A DNA stretch of 64,000 nt from assembly GCF_024519455.1 (NCBI RefSeq), contig NZ_JALJRY010000028.1, forward strand, positions 1-64,000, given 5' to 3'. This stretch comes from Streptomyces sp. STR69 (GTDB lineage: Bacteria; Actinomycetota; Actinomycetes; Streptomycetales; Streptomycetaceae). The notes under the pieces are model-generated. The model was not told the origin of the DNA. It did no database searches and saw nothing but the letters and a program-made list of their open reading frames with translations. Position numbers and translations under genes: made by a program. Below are positions 16,094 through 24,013 of the stretch, piece by piece. Numbering within the stretch: position 1 is the first letter of the stretch; each line of letters starts with the position of its first letter.

Positions 16094-18166
16094 TCACCCG
16101 GCATGTCGCGTGAGCGGGATTCCGAGAATTCCGCGGTCGTGCCCGACGATCAGGTCCGGACCCGCGGCGGCCAGACAGCTGAGCGCCACCTCCAGGGCGA
16201 TGTGCCGCACTGCTCCGGTCTCCGGTTCCCACACCCGCAGGCTGCTCCTGAGTCTGCTGCCGGCGACCAGGACGGAGCGCCCGCCGTCCAGCGTGGTGGC
16301 GGCCATGACCGGGAGACCGGCGGTACCCGACGCGGATGGCAGGGCGTCGCCGACCGGGTCACCCGTCGTCAGGTCCCACAGCATGACCGCACCGAGATCG
16401 TCTCCGCTGGCCAGCACGGTACGGCCCTGCAGCGGCACAGCCGTCACGTCTGCCGCCCGGTGGTCGGCATCGCTGAGGGCGCTCTTGCTCAGCGGCACGG
16501 CCGCGCCCCGTTCCCAGGGGTCGTCGACGGCCGGATCCCACACGTGAATACGATGCCCGGTGTCCACGGCCGCGATCAGCGTGTGACCGGCCGAGACCGG
16601 GACGGCGGCGATCGACAGGATCGGACTGCCATAGGGGTTGAGGCTCCCCACGGACTCGCCGGTGGCCGGATCCCACAACCGGACCGCGCCTCGGGGCGAG
16701 GCGGTGACGAGCAGGGTCCGGCCGTCGGGAACGGTCGCGGCACACATCCCGATCACCTCGCCGAACCGATGGCCGACCGGTTCACGGACCGGCCGGCCGG
16801 TCGCCGGATCCCACAAGGTGATCGTCCCTGTCTCGCCTCCGGTCGCCAGCAGGACGCGGCCGTCGGGCAGGGGCAGGGGCAGGGTCGTCATCGACCGAAC
16901 GCGGTCAGGATGTGCCGGGAGCGGGTCATGGACGAGCCGGCCGTCGACCGGATCCCACAGTCGGACCGTGCCCTGGTCCCCGGCGCCGGCGACGAGCACC
17001 GGCCCACCGGGACGGGACACGACCGTCAGCGAGTCGACGCCCCCGCCGGGCAGGGGCACGGAATCCGAAAACGCGGAACCCGAAAACACGGTCAGGTGGC
17101 CCCACGGTGTCCCGTCCGCCGCGACCAGGGCCGTCCCTTCCTGCCGAAGCCGGTTCGGCACTTCGCCTGTCCGGCCGACCTCCATCTCCGTCTCCGCCGA
17201 CGTCACCGTGGAAGCCGGTGCGTCGTTCGGGGTCTGCGGGTGCGCACCGTACGGGGTCTGCGGGTGTGCGCCGTACGGGGTCTCCGCCAGGCCGTCAGCG
17301 ATCGTCCAGGTTCGCTCGCAGTTCCAGCAGCGGAAGTGCCCGGTGAGCAGCATCAGTTCGCGGCCGAGGGCACTCCCGGCGCCCCGTGGAGTGCCCTCGG
17401 CCGCGACCATCCCGGCCACCAGGCACAGGACGGCCTGCCCCGGAGTTTCGGGAGGTACTCCGGCCGCCGCGACCTCGCGCGCCACCCGCAGGAAGGGCTC
17501 CCATCCCTCCCCGAGGGCCTCGTCGCGCAATGCCGCCGCGACCTCACCCCACGGGTGCTCCCCCGGACGGACACGCAACGAATCAGTCAGTCCCGGCGCA
17601 TCGAAAGGCGGACGCACCGGATCCACGAAGAACTCCGGAATCTCGGTATCGGCCTCGCACCCGGGACACAACACCCCGAGGTGCCCTTCCTGGAGCTGGA
17701 GAGACCACAGCGCTGTACCGATGTGGTGACCGGCGAAAGCCACACAGGACAGCGCGAGTGAGACGCGGACCTCGGCCGGAGCATCGGCGGCAAGAAGGCT
17801 CCGTACGGCCGCCTGCTCGGCCAGCCGGAGCGCGGCGCCGAACCCCGCTTCCAGATCGGCCGGGACGGGGGACCTGTCCTCCGCGGTCACGATGCATCCC
17901 AGGTCCACCCAGAAATCCACGGTCTGCCCCGGAGGCAGGTCCGCAGCCGCCTGGACGAAATACGGCAGGGCCGCATACGCCCCGTCGAAAACGGTCCCGT
18001 CGTCCAGCAGTCCTCCGGACAGGTCGGTCCAAGTCCGCTTCCATGCGTCGCCGGTCCCGGTGGCGGCGGTGGAGGCCATCTGCTGAAGCAGCATCTCCAC
18101 GCCCCCGGCCGTCACACCGTCGAGGTCACGCCAACGAGGGCTGTGCAAAGGCAGTTTGGGAATCAT
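16094..18166 (-). CDS. WD40-repeat protein with an N-terminal helical and CxxC-containing half
   Basis: A 690-residue protein. Residues about 330-690 are a beta-propeller of WD40-like repeats (VRLWDP, ITLWDP, VRLWDP, IHVWDP, VMLWDL, LRVWEP). The first 300 residues are helical, with two CxxC pairs, Cys167/170 (CPGC) and Cys280/283 (CWNC), that could bind one zinc ion. A linker near 295-315 carries two perfect TPYGAHPQ repeats. I chose the ATG at 18166 (GAGG about 8 nt upstream). The upstream extension is not protein-like. The function is unknown and scaffolding is likely. It follows a helical-repeat gene on the same strand. Confidence 0.75.
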   Translation of the reverse strand: MIPKLPLHSPRWRDLDGVTAGGVEMLLQQMASTAATGTGDAWKRTWTDLSGGLLDDGTVFDGAYAALPYFVQAAADLPPGQTVDFWVDLGCIVTAEDRSPVPADLEAGFGAALRLAEQAAVRSLLAADAPAEVRVSLALSCVAFAGHHIGTALWSLQLQEGHLGVLCPGCEADTEIPEFFVDPVRPPFDAPGLTDSLRVRPGEHPWGEVAAALRDEALGEGWEPFLRVAREVAAAGVPPETPGQAVLCLVAGMVAAEGTPRGAGSALGRELMLLTGHFRCWNCERTWTIADGLAETPYGAHPQTPYGAHPQTPNDAPASTVTSAETEMEVGRTGEVPNRLRQEGTALVAADGTPWGHLTVFSGSAFSDSVPLPGGGVDSLTVVSRPGGPVLVAGAGDQGTVRLWDPVDGRLVHDPLPAHPDRVRSMTTLPLPLPDGRVLLATGGETGTITLWDPATGRPVREPVGHRFGEVIGMCAATVPDGRTLLVTASPRGAVRLWDPATGESVGSLNPYGSPILSIAAVPVSAGHTLIAAVDTGHRIHVWDPAVDDPWERGAAVPLSKSALSDADHRAADVTAVPLQGRTVLASGDDLGAVMLWDLTTGDPVGDALPSASGTAGLPVMAATTLDGGRSVLVAGSRLRSSLRVWEPETGAVRHIALEVALSCLAAAGPDLIVGHDRGILGIPLTRHAG

Positions 18167-18313
18167 GGAGTGAGCCTCGCAATCAGCGGTGACAGCAGGG
18201 GGAAGGTCGGGCAAGCCGCCGCTTCCGGCAACCCGGCCGGTGCGCACGTCAGTTGATATGCCGTTGATATGCCGTGCGCCGGAAGAAGGGGTGACGTGTG
18301 GCTCGGCAGGACA

Positions 18314-19936
18314 TCACACCCCATCGCGCATCATCATCTGCTCGACGACGACTGCCACTGCCCGGGGCACGATCGACTCCAGGACCGGCAGGGCAGCACC
18401 CCAGCCATCGAGCACCACGGCCTGCGCGGCGAGCCTGCGAGCGTGGGCCGGCTCGGACACCTCCACGGACGCCTCCACAAGTGCGGCCAGTGCGCGGGCC
18501 CGTGTCGCACGGTGGGCGATCGAGTGGGCGATGGCCTCGGCCCGGCCCAGGTCTCCACCCCGGGCGCACTCCCGTACGACCGCCACCAGCGCCTCGCCTC
18601 GTGCCCAGCGGTCGGTGATCCCCTGAGCAAGGGTCTCGGCCGCACCCGCGTCGCCGCGCTCGGACAATTCCCGGACCACCTCGATCAACGCCCTGGCCTG
18701 TGCGCGGCGGTCGGTGATCGCGCGGGCGAGGGCCTCGGCCGCGTCCGTGTCGCCGTAGCGGGCCAACTCGCCCACGATCTCCGCCTGCCGCCCCACGCGC
18801 GGTTCGGGATCGATCCGGGTGGCGAGGGCCATGGCCCGCTCGGCCTGCCCGTGCCGGGCCAGCAGGAGTGTTACGGCCCTCAGCAGAACGTCGTGATCAC
18901 GGCCGTCGCCGGTTTCGAGCAGCGCCTCGGCCCGGTCGGCCAGGGCGAGGGCCACCTCCTGGTCGGCGGTTTCCGCGACGGTGTCCAGCACGTATGCCAG
19001 GTCGCCGGCGCCGAGGAAGGATCGCGGTGGGAGCGGGCGGGCGTCGTCGATCTCGTCGAGGTCTCCTTCCGGGGCGGCGTCCTGGTCGGCGCTTCCGGTG
19101 AGCGCCCAGCCGCATACCTCGCCCCCGGCGCCGACGGGTGGCCTGGGCGGGGGACACAGCAGGGCATCCACCCGGTCCAGGTCTCCTGTCATGGTCTCCC
19201 GGGCCAGTACCGCCGCCAGGGGCCGGGACCGGGACGACGGCGTCCGGTTGTGGGACCGGCTGAAGTCCTCGACGCGGTCAGCGAACACGGCGGCCCGGAC
19301 ATGATCGCCCGTGGCGGCGACCACCTCCATGAGAAGGACGAGCACCTGTCCCGTCCCCTCGAAGACAAAGGCACGGGCCTCGTCCTCGGCGCGAGCAGCG
19401 AACCTGAGCGCCTCATGGGTGTCGCCGCCGTCCGCCACCGCTTTCGCCAGTACGGCCCAGGTCCACGCCCAGTTGTGCGGATAGCGAATCGTTTCCGCCG
19501 CCGTCACCGCCCGGTCGCGTTCGCCCGCGAGCGCCCACGCCGGTACGAGGGCGACCTGCGCTTCGTCCCGCAGTTGCCGCAGGGGAATCGACTCGGCCAG
19601 TGCCTGGGCGCCGCTCAGATCTCCCGCACCGGCCGCGGCCTGTACCAGCGCCAACAGCGCCTCGCCCTGCTTGAGTTCGCCGCTGATCGTGTACGCCAGC
19701 TCAGCCGCGCGGACGAGATGGCCGGTGCGGGCCAGCGCCCCCGGGAACCACCCGCCGGTGAGTCCGGTCCCAACGTCCCCGCTCGCCGACAACCGGAGCA
19801 GGGCCAGCAGACACGGCTCGAACCCCCTTCGTACGAAGCCCTGTCCCGCGACGCTCTCCGGCGCCAGGCCTCGACGCCGCTCCCGTTCGCGCCGCAGGAA
19901 CAGCTCCTGCCCCCACTGGGCCAACCCCTCCGGCAT
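18314..19936 (-). CDS. Helical-repeat (TPR-like) protein, function unknown
   Basis: A 540-residue protein built from roughly 31-residue helical repeats. The clearest are at the C-terminus: AEALARAITDRRAQARALIE, AETLAQGITDRWARGEALVA and AEAIAHSIAHRATRARALAA, each followed by a VVREL..GD turn. This is the tetratricopeptide-like pattern seen in large Streptomyces regulators and NTPases, but no catalytic domain is present here. An acidic, Pro-rich insertion interrupts the repeats near residues 250-290. The ATG at 19936 is chosen, since the frame upstream is Arg-rich and not protein-like. It is probably cotranscribed with the WD40 gene 147 bp downstream. Confidence 0.7.
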   Translation of the reverse strand: MPEGLAQWGQELFLRRERERRRGLAPESVAGQGFVRRGFEPCLLALLRLSASGDVGTGLTGGWFPGALARTGHLVRAAELAYTISGELKQGEALLALVQAAAGAGDLSGAQALAESIPLRQLRDEAQVALVPAWALAGERDRAVTAAETIRYPHNWAWTWAVLAKAVADGGDTHEALRFAARAEDEARAFVFEGTGQVLVLLMEVVAATGDHVRAAVFADRVEDFSRSHNRTPSSRSRPLAAVLARETMTGDLDRVDALLCPPPRPPVGAGGEVCGWALTGSADQDAAPEGDLDEIDDARPLPPRSFLGAGDLAYVLDTVAETADQEVALALADRAEALLETGDGRDHDVLLRAVTLLLARHGQAERAMALATRIDPEPRVGRQAEIVGELARYGDTDAAEALARAITDRRAQARALIEVVRELSERGDAGAAETLAQGITDRWARGEALVAVVRECARGGDLGRAEAIAHSIAHRATRARALAALVEASVEVSEPAHARRLAAQAVVLDGWGAALPVLESIVPRAVAVVVEQMMMRDGV

Positions 19937-20076
19937 GCCTACCGCACTCCCTTGGTGAGCCGGTCCCCCGCCACAGCATCTCCCACCCGCCTCCGCCACG
20001 CTGCTCCGGCCCACCCTCCGACTTCCCCTCCGGACAGGCTCGAACGGCCCCGGAACCGACAGGGCGGGCGCCCGAC

Positions 20077-20460
20077 ATGCGGGTGATCGGCGAAGCCGGC
20101 GACGGCGCACAGGCCGTCGCCATGGCCGTCGAGCTGCGGCCGGACGTCGTGCTGATGGACATCCGCGTGCCCGAGGTCGACGGAGTCGAAGCGACCCGCC
20201 GGATCTGCCGCACGGCGGCCAGGGCACGGACCCGCGTGCTGGTCCTGACCACCATCGACCTGCACGAGTACGTCTACTCCGCGCTCCTCGCCGACGCCGG
20301 CCGGTTCCTGCTCAAAGACACTGCACCCGACCGAAGGCACCGTCATAACCATGTCAGCCGGGTACTGGCCAAGTTGGGACGGCGCGACCGCGTCCAGACC
20401 GTCGTCCACGCCCACGAGTCCGGGCTGGTCCGGCCCGGGGACACCGGGCTCCCGGCCTGA
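20077..20460 (+). pseudogene. Remnant of a NarL/LuxR-family response regulator
   Basis: The 127-codon frame begins in the middle of a receiver domain (MRVIGEAGDGAQAV...VVLMDIRVPEVDGV, with the phosphorylation Asp). It then continues to LLKDTAPD and jumps directly to the last helix of a LuxR domain (NHVSRVLAKLGRRDRVQTV). The first beta strand with its acidic pair (about 25 residues) and most of the DNA-binding domain are missing, and no frame nearby supplies them. Upstream bases in frame do not look like a receiver N-terminus. It is read as a doubly deleted relic, not a functional regulator. It lies between the helical-repeat gene and the tRNA. Confidence 0.75.
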
Positions 20461-20504
20461 CTCGGCGCGCGGGAGGCCCATCGAACAAGTCCCGGAAAAC
20501 GAAA

Positions 20505-20536
20505 GATCCCGCCCGATCAACAGATCGGACGGGATC
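20505..20536 (-). terminator. Intrinsic terminator of tRNA-Ala
   Basis: GATCCCGCCCGATC (20505-20518) and GATCGGACGGGATC (20523-20536) form a 14-bp stem with one wobble-type mismatch. On the minus strand it is followed by a T-rich stretch (TTTCGTTTTCC). It lies 12 bp beyond the tRNA 3' end. Confidence 0.85.
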
Positions 20537-20547
20537 TCGTTGCTGTG

Positions 20548-20621
20548 TGGACCTGTGGGGATTTGAACCCCAGACCCCCTCGATGCGAACGAGGTGCGCT
20601 ACCAGACTGCGCCACAGGCCC
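20548..20621 (-). tRNA. tRNA-Ala (anticodon CGC)
   Basis: A 74-nt cloverleaf. The acceptor arms GGGCCTG and CAGGTCC pair with the G3-U70 wobble that identifies alanine tRNAs. The anticodon stem CCTCG/CGAGG encloses the loop TTCGCAT, giving anticodon CGC for codon GCG. The T arm contains GGTTCGAATCC. The discriminator base is A, and the terminal CCA is not encoded. It lies downstream of sepX on the same strand, with its own promoter candidate. Confidence 0.95.
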
Positions 20622-20635
20622 TTGCAACGAGTGAA

Positions 20636-20665
20636 ACTCTAGCATCCCCCTCAGGGTGCTTGGAA
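20636..20665 (-). promoter_or_regulatory. Candidate promoter of tRNA-Ala
   Basis: On the minus strand TTCCAA (20660-20665) and TAGAGT (20636-20641) are 18 bp apart. The expected start is a few bases upstream of the tRNA 5' end at 20621. The hexamers are only moderate matches to the HrdB consensus. Confidence 0.4.
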
Positions 20666-20682
20666 ATCCGTTCCTTGCCTGG

Positions 20683-22023
20683 TCACTCGTTGGCCGCGCG
20701 GGGCCGCTCGCCGTCCTCGTACTGGTCGAACAGGGGGGTGCGGCCCCGCTCACGGGCGCGGCGGGCGGAGGCGGCGCGGCGGGCGTCGGTGCGGCCGTCC
20801 GGCGTCGCCTTGTCGTCGTCCGACAAGTCCTCCGCCTCCTCGTCCCGTGCCGTCGGCTGCGCCTCCTGCTCCGGTGCCACCGCGCTGGAGCGCGCGGAGC
20901 TCCACGCGTCGGGCGCCCCGAGGTCCACGTCGGAGGTGGCGCGCGGTGCGACCGGCGCGGTGACGTACGTCGGCAGCGGTACGGGTACGGGGTCCCAGCT
21001 GTCGCCCTGGCCCGGTCGGCGCTGACGTTCGCGCTGCTGGTCGACCCACTCGGCGTGGTCGGTCTGTTCGACGAGGGCACGGCGGTCGGCGGCGAGGGCG
21101 GACATCCCGGGGTCCGTCTCCGGTTCGGGTCCCTCCTCGGCGTCGTCGATCCCGGCGTCCACGGTCGCGCGCCGGCGCGGCTGACGCTCCCGCAGTCGCT
21201 GCGCGGCGGCCTCGGCCTGGCGGCGGTCCATCTGGTAGGCGAAGCGGCTGCGTTCCTGGGAGCGCAGGTAGGCGATGTACCCGCTGAGCAGTACCGCCGG
21301 CACACCGGGCGCCCAGAGCAGGGCGAGCCCGCCGACCGCCGCGACGATCGCGCCGAGCGTGAAGGCGAGGAAGAGCATCACGGTGGTACGTCGACGGCGC
21401 GCGAGCACCTTCACACGCCGGGCGCGCGCCGCGGCGGCTTCCTCGGCGGGCGTACGCCGCCCGACCGGGACGCGCTTACGGGCGGACGCGGGGGCGGACT
21501 TGGGCGCGGACTTGGAGGCCTGGGCGGAGGAAGGGGCGGGGACGGCGGCTTGCTGGGGTGCCGGTTTGGCCGCCTGGTCCCGGGCTTGATCACGGACCTG
21601 ACCCCGGCCTTGGTCGCGGGCCTGGTCGCGCGCCGGTTCGCGACCCGGCTCACGCGCGGGTTCGCGTGCCGCTTCGCGCTCCGGTTCCCGCGTCGCTTCC
21701 GACCGGTCCGGGCCCGGCCGGCGGACCTGTGCGTGCACCTGGGGACGGGCCGGGGGCATGGCGAAGGCCCGGACGTCCACCGAGTCGGTGACGGCGTCCG
21801 GCACGACGGCGCTGGGCTCCCCCTCCTCGGTGGAGCGCGCCCGCAGGTCCTTGGCGTACCGGCGCTCCATTCCCGCCCGTCCGGACAGCAGCCGGATGGC
21901 GGTGCTGAAGCGTTCCGTCGGACGGGCCTCGTTCAGCTCGTCCTGCCTACGGAGCCACATCGGCACCAAGTAGGCGGCCCAGGCCCCGACAATGACTGCG
22001 TAGATGAGGCCGCTGCTGCTCAC
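20683..22023 (-). CDS. Divisome protein SepX/GlpR
   Basis: A 446-residue membrane protein. The N-terminus SSGLIYAVIVGAWAAYLVPM is a transmembrane anchor. It is followed by a long Arg/Glu/Pro-rich disordered region with repeated AREP/ARDQ units (about 105-150). Two more hydrophobic helices lie near 220-265 (TTVMLFLAFTLGAIVAAVGG), then an acidic tail. This matches the actinobacterial SepX/GlpR family, which acts in septation and binds the gephyrin-like Glp protein. The glp homologue is in the same cluster, which supports the call. The start is the GTG at 22023. The frame ends just before tRNA-Ala. A 241-bp AT-rich gap separates it from rimJ, so it may have its own promoter. Confidence 0.85.
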   Translation of the reverse strand: MSSSGLIYAVIVGAWAAYLVPMWLRRQDELNEARPTERFSTAIRLLSGRAGMERRYAKDLRARSTEEGEPSAVVPDAVTDSVDVRAFAMPPARPQVHAQVRRPGPDRSEATREPEREAAREPAREPGREPARDQARDQGRGQVRDQARDQAAKPAPQQAAVPAPSSAQASKSAPKSAPASARKRVPVGRRTPAEEAAAARARRVKVLARRRRTTVMLFLAFTLGAIVAAVGGLALLWAPGVPAVLLSGYIAYLRSQERSRFAYQMDRRQAEAAAQRLRERQPRRRATVDAGIDDAEEGPEPETDPGMSALAADRRALVEQTDHAEWVDQQRERQRRPGQGDSWDPVPVPLPTYVTAPVAPRATSDVDLGAPDAWSSARSSAVAPEQEAQPTARDEEAEDLSDDDKATPDGRTDARRAASARRARERGRTPLFDQYEDGERPRAANE

Positions 22024-22264
22024 GCCTCACACGGTAGAGGGGTTTGCGTGAGGCCATCTGCCAATTGAGCCGGTGTGTCGCACGATCTGGCTGATATTTC
22101 GAGCTTTTTTTGTGACCGATGCGATCAACAGGCCGCGGAGTTGGCGAATTCATTGCCCCAAGGCGGTCATCCGTCGATCACTTTCGAACACTTATTCCAT
22201 TTCCGAGGATCCGCGCTTCCGGGCATCCGGCCTTCCGACCGCCCGGACCCAAACAGGCTCCCCG

Positions 22265-22903
22265 CTACGCGGGATTGTCGTGCGGTGTGCTCCGGGAGCG
22301 TGCCCGCTGCCAGCGGGCCAGCAGCCCTTCGGGCACCTCTTCCGCGGTGAGCGCGAAGACGAGATGGTCGCGCCAGGCACCGTCGATGTGGAGATAACGG
22401 GGCCTGAGCCCCTCCTCACGGAATCCGAGTTTCTCGACGACCCGGCGGCTCGGGCCGTTCTCCGGGCGAATGCAGACCTCGATGCGGTGCAGTCCCACGG
22501 ACCGGAAACAGTGGTCGACGACAAGTGCCACGGACGTCGGCATCACTCCGCGCCCGGCCACCGACTCGTCCACCCAGTAGCCGATGTGGCCCGAGCACAT
22601 GGAGCCCCAGGTGATGCCGGCGACCGTCAACTGCCCGACCAGGCGCCCCTGGTACTCGATGACGAACGGCAGCATCCGGCCCGAGTTCGCCTCGGAGCGC
22701 AGGTGCCTGACCATCTGCCGGTAGGTCGGCCGGTGCGCGATCGGCCCGCTGGGCGTGGGCGGCGGAATCGTCGCCTCCCAGGGGCGCAGCCAGTCCCGGT
22801 TGCGCCGGTTGACCTCGCGCCAGTCCCGCTGGTCGCGGAGTTTTATCGGCCTCAGGACGATGTCGCCGTCCGCCAGTACGGCGGGCCAGGATGGGCTGTT
22901 CAG
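22265..22903 (-). CDS. GNAT acetyltransferase, RimJ/RimL family
   Basis: A 212-residue acetyltransferase of the type that acetylates protein N-termini. The first ATG in frame is at 22714, but the frame upstream is clearly homologous to the family (WPAVLADGDIVLRPIKLRDQ, then NRRNRDWLRPWE). The only plausible initiator is a CTG at 22903-22901 that overlaps the TGA of the mog gene by 3 bp (CTGA), with GGGTG upstream. Later motifs are typical: VDESVAGRGVMPTSVAL and RPENGPSRRVVEKLGF. It is translationally coupled to the molybdopterin genes upstream. A conventional ATG start would cut off the first beta strands. Confidence 0.85.
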   Translation of the reverse strand: MNSPSWPAVLADGDIVLRPIKLRDQRDWREVNRRNRDWLRPWEATIPPPTPSGPIAHRPTYRQMVRHLRSEANSGRMLPFVIEYQGRLVGQLTVAGITWGSMCSGHIGYWVDESVAGRGVMPTSVALVVDHCFRSVGLHRIEVCIRPENGPSRRVVEKLGFREEGLRPRYLHIDGAWRDHLVFALTAEEVPEGLLARWQRARSRSTPHDNPA

Positions 22904-23442
22904 CTCGCACCCCCACTGGTGTCGGCGGGTCTGGGGTGATCGCCGCCTCGGATCTGGTCGACGGCGTGCGCCAGCAGGGGTTCCAGGACGGCGAGGCCGT
23001 CCTTCACCCCGCCGGTGGAACCCGGCAGGTTGACGATGAGTGTGCGCCCGGCGACTCCGGCCAGGCCGCGGGAGAGCGCTGCGGTCGGCACCTTCTCCCG
23101 GCCGAACGCCCGGATGGCCTCGGCGATGCCCGGCACCTCGTAGTCGATCACCGCGCGGGTGGCCTCGGGGGTGCGGTCGGTGGGCGAGAGGCCGGTGCCG
23201 CCGGTGGTGACGACGGTGTCGTAGCCGGCGTCCACGGCGGCGCGCAGGGCGGCCTCGACCGGGCGGCCGTCGGGGACCACCTGCGGTCCCTCGACCGCGA
23301 AGCCGAAGCCCTTGAGGCCGTCGGCGATCAAGGGGCCGCCTCTGTCCTCGTAGACCCCGGAGGCAGCACGGTTGGAGGCGGTGACCACCAGTGCCCGGTA
23401 CGGCGCGGGCAGCGCGCCGCCGGCCGAATCGTCGGGGCTCAT
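22900..23442 (-). CDS. MogA/MoaB-family molybdopterin adenylyltransferase
   Basis: A 180-residue member of the MogA/MoaB family. It carries VTASNRAASG, then the substrate-binding VVTTGGTGLSPTD and the conserved LPGSTGG. The reaction is adenylation of molybdopterin before metal insertion. Its ATG overlaps the moaC stop by 4 bp (ATGA), and its own stop overlaps the presumed CTG start of rimJ. It is part of the galU-glp-moaC-mog-rimJ transcription unit. Confidence 0.9.
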   Translation of the reverse strand: MSPDDSAGGALPAPYRALVVTASNRAASGVYEDRGGPLIADGLKGFGFAVEGPQVVPDGRPVEAALRAAVDAGYDTVVTTGGTGLSPTDRTPEATRAVIDYEVPGIAEAIRAFGREKVPTAALSRGLAGVAGRTLIVNLPGSTGGVKDGLAVLEPLLAHAVDQIRGGDHPRPADTSGGAS

Positions 23443-23951
23443 GTCCGGCTCCAGTCCCCCGACTTGCCGCCCGTCTTCTCCTCCACGCGTACGTCCGTGA
23501 TGACCGCTCCCTTGTCGACCGCCTTGACCATGTCGATCACGGTGAGCGCGGCGACGGAGACCGCGGTGAGGGCCTCCATCTCGACGCCCGTGCGGTCCGT
23601 CGTCTTCACGGTGGCCCGGATCCGTACGGCGTCGTCCGCGACCGACAGGTCCAGTTTCACACCCGACACCGACAACGGGTGACAGAGCGGGATCAGATCG
23701 GGAGTGCGTTTGGCGCCCATGATCCCCGCGATGCGCGCGGTGGCCAGGGCGTCGCCCTTGGGGACTCCCTCGCCGCGCAGGAGTTCGACCACGCGGGGCG
23801 AGACGAGGACGCGTCCGGTGGCGGTGGCGGTGCGCGTGGTCACGTTCTTGCCGGACACGTCGACCATCCGGGCGGCGCCCGCGTCGTCGATGTGGGTGAG
23901 GCGGTCTTGCTCAAGGGGTCCGGGGGTGTCCCCCCGGAAAGGCTCAGTCAT
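23439..23951 (-). CDS. Cyclic pyranopterin monophosphate synthase MoaC
   Basis: A 170-residue MoaC, which completes formation of cyclic pyranopterin monophosphate, the first stable molybdenum cofactor intermediate. Signature segments are MVDVSGKNVTTR, GAKRTPDLIPLCHPL (metal/substrate His) and TTDRTGVEMEALTAVSVAAL followed by IDMVKAVDK. Length is normal. The ATG at 23951 is chosen. The frame extending upstream is a shadow of glp. It overlaps mog by 4 bp. Confidence 0.93.
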   Translation of the reverse strand: MTEPFRGDTPGPLEQDRLTHIDDAGAARMVDVSGKNVTTRTATATGRVLVSPRVVELLRGEGVPKGDALATARIAGIMGAKRTPDLIPLCHPLSVSGVKLDLSVADDAVRIRATVKTTDRTGVEMEALTAVSVAALTVIDMVKAVDKGAVITDVRVEEKTGGKSGDWSRT

Positions 23952-24013
23952 GCTGTGCGGCGCTCCCGGTCCGGGCGTGTTGTGCGCGACACGGTACCGC
24001 CAACCAGGAGTGC

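Noticed and set aside
20548..20621. tRNA for an amino acid other than alanine
   Set aside because: Anticodon CGC together with the G3-U70 pair in the acceptor stem fits alanine only.
22081..22264. AT-rich sepX-rimJ gap as an inserted element
   Set aside because: It is only about 240 bp without terminal repeats or coding potential and is more simply the sepX promoter region.
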